Shown: positions 21,111 through 29,900 of the stretch, piece by piece
How positions within the stretch are numbered: the stretch's first letter is position 1
Layout of the letters: each line of letters begins with the position of its first letter
IMG/VR virus record: IMGVR_UViG_3300012924_000016
Coordinates: 1-36,697 of that record
Strand: one strand, 5' to 3'
DNA from: a virus
DNA length: 36,697 nt
Position numbers and translations under genes: made by a program
Notes under the pieces: generated by a model
What the model was told of the DNA's origin: nothing
What the model saw: the letters and a program-made list of their open reading frames with translations, nothing else
The model's database searches: none

Positions 21111-21307
21111 GTGAGCGAATTACCTTCACAATGACGGACGGCACGGTGCGTGAGTTCAAGCATCTCGGACGGCCCGGAGGCTCATATACGGTTCGCCTGA
21201 CTTTCGAGGGGGAATTCGCCATCGTCACAGATGAATGGGGGGACAGAACGGTTATTCCGGCCCACCTCATCTCAGAGATCAAAGAGACCGAAGGGCGGCG
21301 TTGGTGA
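21107..21307 (+). CDS. Beta-rich small protein (66 aa)
   Basis: GTG at 21107 in a GTGA overlap. The product MSERITFTMTDGTVREFKHL, then SYTVRLTFEGEFAIVTDEWG, alternates short strands and turns. It ends in a GTGA overlap with the last gene of the operon. No family recognised; a small beta-barrel is plausible. Confidence 0.65.
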   Translation: MSERITFTMTDGTVREFKHLGRPGGSYTVRLTFEGEFAIVTDEWGDRTVIPAHLISEIKETEGRRW

Positions 21308-22029
21308 AAACCATCATCTACCAGCAGGTCTTCCTCCGCGATGCCGCCCAAGCCCGTCTATTCGGCGTCAGCCACGCCCTAATCCGCAGGCTCAACCCCG
21401 ATGCCCACACCCTGGTCATCGACAACGGCAGCGAGATAGACCCGTGGGAATACGCCCAGCCAGATCTCTACTTTCGCTTCCCAGAGCGAATCGGCCATTT
21501 CTTCCACGACTTCCATGGGATGCCTGACGGATCGGTGCCGCGCGACGGACCAGGGCGAGCTCACTGCATGGCGATGCAGATCGCAATGGAAGCGGGATAC
21601 GATCGGGCGGTCTACATCGAAGCCGATGCCCTCTTTGCCAAGCCCGTCGAGTGGGGCTTCGCGCAGATGACGACGCCAGTCGCCTGCCAGCCTGCGTGCA
21701 TGTATTACAAACTGGATTGGCACGTCGTCTGGTTTCGGGACCTGAAATGGCTGAAGACTTTCGACTTTCCCGGGCGATACGATTGGCAAAACCGCACGGG
21801 AGAGCCCGGCGGCGAACCGGCCGGCGAAGTCATCTGGCACCAGATCCTAGGCGACAACGTAGCCTCGCTGCCCGTCCGCGGGACACGCGGCGAATCAATC
21901 AGCCTCGACGAGAACAACTATTGGATGTTCTATCCGGATGGCTGCGATTTGGTGACCCACGTCAGTACAGCAACCTGCGCGCACTTCCTCAAGATGAACG
22001 GCCATCCGGACCTAGCCGACCGCCTATAG
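21304..22029 (+). CDS. GT-A-type glycosyltransferase-like protein
   Basis: 241 residues from a GTG at 21304. The N-terminal strand-helix pattern KTIIYQQVFLRDAAQARLF and HTLVIDNGSEIDPW, then RAVYIEADALFAKPVEWGF at about 101-119 with an acidic EAD in the place of a DxD metal motif, suggest a nucleotide-sugar transferase fold. The C-terminal half is aromatic (WHVVWFRDLKWLKTF, ENNYWMFYPDG). Family placement is by fold texture only. As the last gene of the heptose module it could transfer a further sugar. It overlaps the convergent tail gene by 6 bases. Confidence 0.5.
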   Translation: MKTIIYQQVFLRDAAQARLFGVSHALIRRLNPDAHTLVIDNGSEIDPWEYAQPDLYFRFPERIGHFFHDFHGMPDGSVPRDGPGRAHCMAMQIAMEAGYDRAVYIEADALFAKPVEWGFAQMTTPVACQPACMYYKLDWHVVWFRDLKWLKTFDFPGRYDWQNRTGEPGGEPAGEVIWHQILGDNVASLPVRGTRGESISLDENNYWMFYPDGCDLVTHVSTATCAHFLKMNGHPDLADRL

Positions 22030-23205
22030 CGCGATGATCTTGCTCATCACCATGGTCGGCTGAACCGTGGATATGTTGTTTACTCCGTTCGAGGTCACGC
22101 CGAATGCGTGAGTGTGATTGTTTGTAGCCGCTTGGAAATCTCCACCATTATTGACGCCAGAATTGCTGTTGCCGACGTTTGTGGTGCTCGTGCCAGTAAC
22201 GGTGATGAAGATACCATTCGACTGCAATCCACCCGTGGCGCCCGCAGTCGCACTGGCCATAGAATTAAGCCTATCTGCACTCGCGACACCTCCATTCGTA
22301 TCCATGCCAGCGACGATCATGCCGCGCAGGTCCGGAAGGGCAATCGTCTTGTTCGCGGCAAAGTCCGCTGCCGCGTTGGCGCCGCGCCCTCCCGACACCG
22401 CAGCCTGGCCATTCGCCCACGAGTTCCACAGCAAGGTGTAAAGAGGCAGTGTGTCGACGTTGGCGCGTCCAGTGGCAGCGGATGCCGCGCTGCCGATAGT
22501 CGTGCCATTGGCGAAGACATAACCCGTGGGCACAGTCGTCCCGATATAGTCGAAGACCAAGCCGGTGATCGGCGCCGCCGTCCGTTGCACGGTGGCATCC
22601 GGAAAGATGAAACCGCCCGTCGTGCTCGTAATGAGTCCACTGGCGCTGATTGGCCCGCTCGCACTGATTGATCCCGTCACCCCAAGAGCCCCAGTTGGGC
22701 TGGTCGCGCTCACGGTGGTCCAAGTCAAGCCGCCAGTAGCGCCCAACACACCAGTGGCGTTGTACTGGATTTGTCCGGTCGCGCCGGCCGCGATCGCCGG
22801 TTCAGTGATCGACTTGCGCATGCCGCTTGCGCTGCCATCACATGACACGATGACGGAGAGCCCTGCCGCCACGGTGATCGTGGAACCGCCTGCTCCGGAC
22901 TTGATGCCTACCGTCTGACCGCCTGCGGTGCCGTTCAGGAATACCCACTGGCCGCCGACGCCAGACGGGACGACGTAGGTGATGGTGCCGGTGGGAGTGC
23001 CCGAGATCAGCAGCGACAATGGCCGGTACTGGGTTGCGGTCAGCGCCGTGTCGCCCGACAGGCCGGTAGAGTTCAGAAGGGACGAGCCGCCGAAAGCCGT
23101 ATCGATTTGGGACCAGTCCGTGTTTACAGGGGTCTCCCACGAATTTACGAAATCTCCGTGCGCAGGCTGCTCCAGACTCTTATTTTGAGTGAACGTTGAA
23201 ACCAT
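22024..23205 (-). CDS. Tail collar-domain fibre protein
   Basis: 393 residues. The N-terminus (STFTQNKSLEQPAHGDFVNS, then WETPVNTDWSQIDTAFGG) is a virion-attachment module common to podovirus fibres. Gly/Thr/Ala-rich beta repeats follow, and the C-terminal third is a phage tail-collar domain: IGTTVPTGYVFANGTTIG, LPDLRGMIVAGMD at about 283-296, HTHAFGV near 364 and final QPTMVMSKIIAL. Such domains form the receptor-binding tip. The ribosome site GGAGGG lies inside the upstream endonuclease gene, whose stop directly precedes this ATG. Confidence 0.85.
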   Translation of the reverse strand: MVSTFTQNKSLEQPAHGDFVNSWETPVNTDWSQIDTAFGGSSLLNSTGLSGDTALTATQYRPLSLLISGTPTGTITYVVPSGVGGQWVFLNGTAGGQTVGIKSGAGGSTITVAAGLSVIVSCDGSASGMRKSITEPAIAAGATGQIQYNATGVLGATGGLTWTTVSATSPTGALGVTGSISASGPISASGLITSTTGGFIFPDATVQRTAAPITGLVFDYIGTTVPTGYVFANGTTIGSAASAATGRANVDTLPLYTLLWNSWANGQAAVSGGRGANAAADFAANKTIALPDLRGMIVAGMDTNGGVASADRLNSMASATAGATGGLQSNGIFITVTGTSTTNVGNSNSGVNNGGDFQAATNNHTHAFGVTSNGVNNISTVQPTMVMSKIIAL

Positions 23206-23883
23206 CTAGCCCTCCGGCAACAGGCGATTATTCTTTGATCGATTCTCTGCTCCCGGTAGTACCTGAAGATTCCACGGGACGTGCAACCCTCGGAAGTTTC
23301 GGCCGCGCAATGGATGAATGTGATCAACGTGGTGCTCGATGCCGGTCTGCGTTTCTAGCGCCACAGCGACCTCGTAAAATTCAGAAATCTGGGCGAGATG
23401 AATCGCCGTCAGCCATGGCGGTTGTGCTGCGCGGCGAGCGCCTTGATATTTACGAGATTTCAATCGGCCCGGCACGGGGTTCGCTTGATATGAGTTGCGA
23501 TTTCTAGCCCTTATCTTGTCAGCGTTTGCAGCGTAATAAAGGCGGTCCCAGTCTGGCCTTTTTGCCCGCCACGCCTTTGTGGCAGCCACAGCCTTCTCGG
23601 GATTCTTTTTGAGCCATTTCTTATAGGCCGCCCGATATTTTTCTCGGTTATTTGCTCTATAGGCGTTTGCGATAGGCCGCACTCGCCCCGGATTGGCGAT
23701 GGCATCCTTGCGCGCCCACTCCCGTCCATAAGCCCTGACCTTTTCTTGGTTCTTGGCTTTCCATGCTGCCATCGTCGCGCCACTGCATGCGCAGCATTGA
23801 TCACGATAGCCGTCAGCCGTTCCTTTTCTGCGCCAAAAGGCAGAAAATTCCTTAGTCTCGCCGCAGGTTGAGCACGTCTTCAT
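23206..23883 (-). CDS. HNH homing endonuclease
   Basis: 225 residues. N-terminal zinc finger CSTCGET at 4-10 with CCAC at 31-34; a repetitive Lys/Arg/Ala/Trp-rich middle (KYRAAYKKWLKKNPEKAVAA and similar) typical of DNA-binding modules in phage HNH enzymes; C-terminal catalytic domain with EHHVDHIHPLRGRNFRGLH at about 179-197, PWNLQVLP and NRSKNN. Such genes insert next to or inside essential phage genes. Here it fits exactly between the collar gene and the 1025-residue virion gene and provides the collar gene's ribosome site. GAGGTGAA precedes the ATG. Confidence 0.9.
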   Translation of the reverse strand: MKTCSTCGETKEFSAFWRRKGTADGYRDQCCACSGATMAAWKAKNQEKVRAYGREWARKDAIANPGRVRPIANAYRANNREKYRAAYKKWLKKNPEKAVAATKAWRAKRPDWDRLYYAANADKIRARNRNSYQANPVPGRLKSRKYQGARRAAQPPWLTAIHLAQISEFYEVAVALETQTGIEHHVDHIHPLRGRNFRGLHVPWNLQVLPGAENRSKNNRLLPEG

Positions 23884-23889
23884 TTCACC

Positions 23890-26800
23890 TCAGATAGCCC
23901 TTCCCGCGACCGCAAGCGCGCGGGCAATCATATTATCGTGGGCACCAAGCAGTTCCTTGGTCTTGGCTTGGTCACCACGCCGAGCCTTCGCCACCAACTC
24001 GGTCAAATGCTGTGCCGCCCGCGCGTGATTCACGACCGCCCCGCCGCTCGCGCGCCCTTCGCGCTTCTTTTTTCCGGTCTCAAGGCCCGGCTGGGCGAAG
24101 TAGGGCGAATTTTCAAAGGCACCGTTCACCCGCGCTAGCCACGTTGCATCACCCACATTTTCAGCACCGTGGCGTAGCATGCGCATGCCAATCTGCGGGT
24201 CGACGATACCGGCGGCGTACATCTGGTTGATGTTGTTGATGCCGCGGGCCTTCAGGTTACGCGCCAGTGTAGAGGCGAAGTGCGTGCCGACGGCGCCGGC
24301 TACGGTGGACAATCCAGCGTCGGATCCCATCAGCAGGCCGCCCAGAAGCCCCAGTCCGCCGCCGCTAATTCCAGGCATCATCGATTGCGCTGGCATCGGC
24401 GCCATGCGCTGTTCCATGAGTTTCAAGCGGTGTGCGGTGTCCGAACCGGGGATGCCGGACTGCATGCGCGCGCGCGTCTGGGTCTGTCGAGAGATGTCAT
24501 CTGACAACTGAGACATGATCTTGAGTTGATCGGGCTGGAAGAGTTCTGGCAGCGATGCGCTGTAGCCTTCGATCAGTTTCTTGAAATGCGGCCCGAAATT
24601 ACCGGTCGCGCCGGCTGAAGCCTCGGCCTGTTTCATCATGTGGTCGACGGCGAGTTTCTTCAGACCCTCGATCACGCCAGGGTCCCCGGCCGCCTCTTTC
24701 ACCAGATGCCGAAGCTGCAATGGGCCGGTCTGCTTGTTGCCGAGTACATTGCCCATGATTTGGGTCGCGTGGTCCGCGTTCGCCGCGCCTACGAATTTGG
24801 ACGCCAAAGCCGATTGAGAATTCGCCAAGTTGCTGAACTGCCCAGAGAACCCCGGCTCAACCTCGTCGATCGCGCGCAGCGACTGCTTGTACTTGTTCGT
24901 CCACGACGCCAGCGCCTTGGGGTTCAACTGGCCGTCCTTCATGATGTCACGCAACGACATGACAGCGGCATCCTTGACCGCCTGCAGCATCTCCGGGCTA
25001 TCGTTGGCAGCCTTCAGCACCTCGCGAGTGATGGCGTAGCCGTCCTGGCCGCCCGGGAATGCCGCCCGCGGCACGGCCGAATCACGCACGTTCCATGCTT
25101 CGCCGTTCTTGCCGGCCTGAAGCAATTTGCCCACAGAACCCTGGCGATAGGTCTCGCCGAGGTATTTCTGGGCGTCGTTGGCCGCCTTCAGTGCCGCAAC
25201 GGCGGCGGGGCCCATCTGTTCAGTTCCCGGTACTGCTCCACCGCCTGGAGCTCCTCCACCAGGCCCTGCGCCCGCGCCTTGCGCTCCAGGTGCTGGAGAA
25301 ATTCCGCCCGTTCCGCCGGGGCCATCGGCTCCAGCACCTGTCGCAACACCTTGCCCTTCGCTAGCCTGTCGGGCTGCCTGCCACTCATCTCGTTGTCGTT
25401 CGAGGGCACTCTGGAGAGTTCCATTCGGGTCCATCTGTCCTTTGGCGACAGCCTCCGCTTCTGCTTTCGATCGGTTGGTGACGGCGTTCTCCAAGTCTCC
25501 CCAGATCGCGCCCTTCAATGCCTTCAAGCGGCCAAGTTCGCGCGTCGCCTTCGGATCCGACTTGGCGGCCGCAAGCGCCTCGTTGACGTCTGTCATGTAG
25601 GATCGAAGGTCGCTGAACTTGACCTCGTCCGGCATTTCCTTCGCCAACGTGGTGAAGGCGTCGTCGGGCTTCTTGGTCTCATAACCGGGCTTGTGCTTGG
25701 TGACGTCGCTGGCCTTCTTCTTCAGGCCGGGGATCAACAGTGTCTGGTCGCCGAATTGCTCCTCGAGCAGGTCATAGAGCGCCGTCCGCGCCTGCTCGGC
25801 GGTCTTCCGACCTTCCTGCAGCGGCTTGCGCACGCCAGCGCCGACCTCATCCGGGTGGACGCCAGATGGGAGCGCCTGATCGACCTGATCCTCTAGGTCA
25901 CGCAGGTACTGGCCGAATTTCGCCTGTGGCTCGAGACCGGTCGCCGCCGGATCGACGGTGCTGCGCAGGGCCTTCTCGCGCGCAGCACCGCGGGCCGCGT
26001 CCTGGCCCATGATCTGCTGCCGCGCGCCCTCGTTCGCCATCGTGGTGACGAGCTCGCCGCTGGCCAGTTCCCGGTTTCCCGAGGCCTCAGCGATCCGCGG
26101 CGTGGCGCCTGGCTCCGATCTCTGCCAGTCCGGCATATCTTCATAGGTCTTCAGGGCATTATCGTAGGCCTCGCGCACCGCAGTGCCGGCCGTCCCAGCA
26201 GGAGCACCAACCTTGATGTCCTTGGCTATCTGGGCCGATGCGCGCTGACGGGCTTCTTCCTTCGTGATGGGCGGCAGGAATTTACGCCGCGCCGATATGC
26301 CGGTTTCAGCCGCTACCGGGCCCAGCATCGACGCGCCGGCGATCACGAATGGGTTGTCGGTGTGATGCGCCGCAGCCTCTCCGGAGACTCCGCCGATACC
26401 TCCCACAATGGCAGGACGAGCCGCTGCAGCCAGCCCAAGGCCCTTCTCCGTCAAAGTGGGGGCCTCCAGGCCAATCCTGGGGACAGCCCTAGTCGCGGTC
26501 CCCGCCATGGCACCGCTCGGGAGCGCAGCCTCGGTGAAGGCCCGTCCGACCTTGCCCGCTGTGGTCGTGGGTTCATATTCGCCCACCACGGGCTTCACAT
26601 AGCGGTCATATATCTCACCGCCGCTCATCGGCTGCCATTCGCCGGCCTGGCGCTTGGCTTCCGCATTTTCCTTGATCCCTTTGAGTATTTCCCGCCATGA
26701 GCGCTTGTCCCAAATCGATCGGACGCCAGCCTGTCCCAAGTCGAGCATATCCACGACATCGCCGGCGAGGCCCAGCCCAGGGAGATGCGTGGCACCCTTC

Positions 26801-26967
26801 AAGACTGAAGTGCCTAAATTCTTGGCCGTTCCGGCAATCCAACTGTCATCCGGCTTATTGCCCAGAACACCGCCTTGACCCGGTCTATCGATTGTCTCGA
26901 AATCGTCAGCCATCCCTGATGGCGCGTAGGGCTGGAAATCGTCGGCGATCTTTGGAGGGTCTGCCAT
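23890..26967 (-). CDS. Large internal-virion/DNA-ejection-type protein (1025 aa)
   Basis: 1025 residues. Acidic N-terminus repeating a DDF motif (IADDFQPY, MADDFETI), then hydrophobic Gly/Ala-rich segments at about 135-235 that could insert in a membrane (VGGIGGVSGEAA, PFVIAGASMLGPVAA). A long helical region follows at about 240-540, a Gly/Pro/Ala hinge at about 545-590, more helices, a second Gly-rich hydrophobic segment near 855-890 (GISGGGLGLLGGLLMG) and a basic C-terminus with GRASGGAVVNHARAAQH. The combination of size, helices and membrane-like segments fits podovirus ejection proteins that form a channel through the envelope. No enzymatic motif seen. Its ATG overlaps the upstream stop (TGATG). 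Confidence 0.65.
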   Translation of the reverse strand: MADPPKIADDFQPYAPSGMADDFETIDRPGQGGVLGNKPDDSWIAGTAKNLGTSVLKGATHLPGLGLAGDVVDMLDLGQAGVRSIWDKRSWREILKGIKENAEAKRQAGEWQPMSGGEIYDRYVKPVVGEYEPTTTAGKVGRAFTEAALPSGAMAGTATRAVPRIGLEAPTLTEKGLGLAAAARPAIVGGIGGVSGEAAAHHTDNPFVIAGASMLGPVAAETGISARRKFLPPITKEEARQRASAQIAKDIKVGAPAGTAGTAVREAYDNALKTYEDMPDWQRSEPGATPRIAEASGNRELASGELVTTMANEGARQQIMGQDAARGAAREKALRSTVDPAATGLEPQAKFGQYLRDLEDQVDQALPSGVHPDEVGAGVRKPLQEGRKTAEQARTALYDLLEEQFGDQTLLIPGLKKKASDVTKHKPGYETKKPDDAFTTLAKEMPDEVKFSDLRSYMTDVNEALAAAKSDPKATRELGRLKALKGAIWGDLENAVTNRSKAEAEAVAKGQMDPNGTLQSALERQRDEWQAARQASEGQGVATGAGADGPGGTGGISPAPGAQGAGAGPGGGAPGGGAVPGTEQMGPAAVAALKAANDAQKYLGETYRQGSVGKLLQAGKNGEAWNVRDSAVPRAAFPGGQDGYAITREVLKAANDSPEMLQAVKDAAVMSLRDIMKDGQLNPKALASWTNKYKQSLRAIDEVEPGFSGQFSNLANSQSALASKFVGAANADHATQIMGNVLGNKQTGPLQLRHLVKEAAGDPGVIEGLKKLAVDHMMKQAEASAGATGNFGPHFKKLIEGYSASLPELFQPDQLKIMSQLSDDISRQTQTRARMQSGIPGSDTAHRLKLMEQRMAPMPAQSMMPGISGGGLGLLGGLLMGSDAGLSTVAGAVGTHFASTLARNLKARGINNINQMYAAGIVDPQIGMRMLRHGAENVGDATWLARVNGAFENSPYFAQPGLETGKKKREGRASGGAVVNHARAAQHLTELVAKARRGDQAKTKELLGAHDNMIARALAVAGRAI

Positions 26968-29900
26968 CAGGGTTTCTTCCCGATCAGGGTGCCATCAGCG
27001 GCATAGACGTTCCTGGTGGTCGGATCATACCATTGCCCGGTGCTCTGGCTCTGCTGAATGTCCTTGATGCCGCTCAGCGCGCTAGGCACCTCGCCGAGCT
27101 TCGGCGCTGATGGCTTGGCTTGCGCCTTGGGCTCCTGCGCTTGGATGTACCACAGATTCTCGGGCTTGCTCAGATGCTCGAGAACGGCACCGCGGTAGTC
27201 CTTCGTCGGCGACACACCTTCAAGAGCCTTCGGCAGACCAATCTCAACGTCAGCCCGCTTTTCCATCAGGCCAAGCATGGCCTTGATTGCCTCAGGCAGC
27301 ATGTTGACGCCAGGCGTCGCCGTCTCGATCGCGCGTAGGAACGATTCCTGGCCAGCACCCGGATACGAGCTCGACTTGATCGACCCGGCGATAGCGTAAG
27401 CGAGCTTGTTGGCCTCCTCCACCTTGCTGGGATCGCTGACGACGCTTTGTACGAGACCAGGATCCACACCCAACTGCGTCAGGGTCGATCCCATCTTGCC
27501 CAACGCCTGCCCGTAGGGGCCGGTTGATGTGACCGCTTTGCCTTCCTTGTCGAACAGCGTGTTGCGCAGGGACTGCACCAATTGCTTGGACGTGCGGCCA
27601 TCCTGTGCGCGCGCATAGACCTCATCGGCGACCTTCTGGTTCCGGTCCGTGACGTCCATTTGCCATTTCTTCTCGGCGGCAGCCTCCTTGGACCCAGGCA
27701 CGTTCTGCACGACCCCCTTTGGATCGGTCAGAACGCCGCTCGACCGTCGCTCTTGCTCAAGCTGCTGGGCGCGTTCCATGGCGGTGGACTGGCCCTGTGC
27801 ATTGCCGCGCTCGGCGGCTGCCTCAGCTCGGTTGCGCCAGAATTGCGGATCATTCTGGTCTGTAATCGGAGGCGGCTCATCGGCCGACGAGGACATCGCG
27901 GGATCAAGTGGACCGCCGCCCTGTTTGGCGATGCGGCCGCCATGCTTGCGCGCAGTGACGGGGCCGATCGACTGTCGGATGGTCCCCATCTTGCGCTGGA
28001 TCTCTTCATATTGCGCCCGCTTTTCTGGCGGCAGTTCCCGCGGATGACTGAATTTGCCCAAAATGGCCACGCTCTGGCGCTCGAGCGCATCCAATTGCGC
28101 GGCCGGATTCATCTGGCTGCCCGTGCCGACAGCCGAGGCCTCTGCCGTGCGCAGGCCCATGGCGGATTGGGTGAGCTTGTCCACCGGGATCGTCTTCATG
28201 CCATCCAGCGATATCGCCTGCCCCATCCGCATACGTTCCGTAGCCTGATCGCGCTGCTGCTCATAGCGGCTGCGCTCGCCTGGATCGAGGCTGGTATTGG
28301 CCATATACTGCCAGTACCAAGGGACATCCTGTGGTCGCGCTTGCGCGATAAAGGCCTGGGCTGCCGGCGGCAACGTCTTGAAATAGTCGGTGGCTGATCC
28401 CTGCGACGGCGTCGCGCCTGTGCCCTTGGTCCCCAGCAAATCGTACATCCGGCCTGTGAGAGCCGACAGGTTCTTGTCAAACTGCTCTGTCGAGGCCTGC
28501 GGATTGCTGCCCACGAAATTGGCTTTCTGCCGGCTGACCAGATTGAGGGCCGCCATGATCTTCTCAAGCTGCTGGGTATCAGCCTGCTGCTTGCTGATGT
28601 CGATGCCCTGCTGTTTGAAGCCCATGGCCGGATAGGCTTGCGCAGCCGCGGCGAGCCCGGTGCCGACGGAGCCCGCCAGAGTCCTTGAGGGTGAGGCCAG
28701 CATGTTGCCCAAGAAGGTCAGACCGGTCATCACGGGCCGCTCATTGCGGTCCATCCATCCGCCCTTGTCGAAGAACCCAGGCGATCCGCCGGGCTGGGAA
28801 TTCCGGGCATCGGCCGTAGATTGCAGGCCGAGTGCAGCCGCTTGATCAGGCGGCGCAGCGGCCAGACCGGTCTGAGGCGGTTCCGGAGCGGCTGGGGGAG
28901 GCGGCACGGGGGCAGCAGCCGGTGGCGCGGCTGCCGGAGGCGGCGCGACCGGAGGGGGCGTGGCGGGCTGCGGAGGGGCTGTAGCGAGGCCCTGCGGGGC
29001 GCCAGCGGCTTCATCCGGCGACGGGGAAGCTAGGCCACGCGGGTTGATCAGCTCGTCGATCTCATCGGGCGAGAGCGCTCCGCCCGCGTCCTTATGGATG
29101 CGACCACCGGTGGCCAACCCAAGCTGGTTCAAGGTCCGGGCGGTCAGGTCGACATCGACGTCAGCATCGTTGGTCGGTTCTGACCCGGAATCGACCCCAG
29201 ATTGACCCGCTTCCGGTTCGGTATCGTTGGCCGCCCTCAGCGCGCGCATGGCCGACGATGCCGGCTGCGTATCGGTCTCGTAACCCATGTGGGCGTTGAA
29301 TTTCTTGACATAGTCCGGAACTGAGGTGCCCAGCACGTCGCGGTCGTTGCCGGCCACTTTCACGGGCCGCCCGGAGAACCAGACAGACGCCGCATCCTGC
29401 GGACTGCCATGCTGGACCATGGCGCTGCCAAAGACATTGTCGAACACCGTGTCCTGCACTTCGGGCGAATTCAGGAACTGATGTGGCGTCATGGCGGTGC
29501 CGGTCACCTTCTTCGTCCAGGCGGGGATGTTGCTGCCCATCACCTGGTAGGCGCCCCAGGGGCGGTCGCCGTTCTTGCTGGGAGGGCCGATCGCATCGTA
29601 TCGACCGCTGCTCTCAATGCTCTTGATGGCGTTCCGCGCCCGCAGGACAAGGGAGCGGAATTCGTCCACGGGACCGCCTGCCGCGCGCCGCGGCCGGCCG
29701 CCACGGTTCATATTGTCGGCGGCAGTGCCGAGAAGACCGCCCGCCAAGCCGCCCAGCATGGTGCCCACGCCAGGAATGATCGAACCGATTGCCGCGCCGG
29801 CCATCGATCCGACGGCCGAGCCCATCCCCTTACCCTTGGCGCCCCCACCGCCGCCGCCACTTTGGGGACGAGACGCAGGCCCTTGCGCCTGCATATTCAC

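Noticed and set aside
24640-25896. Rightward 418-codon frame opposite the ejection protein
   Set aside because: Long only because of high GC in the opposite strand; composition and lack of start signals mark it as a shadow.
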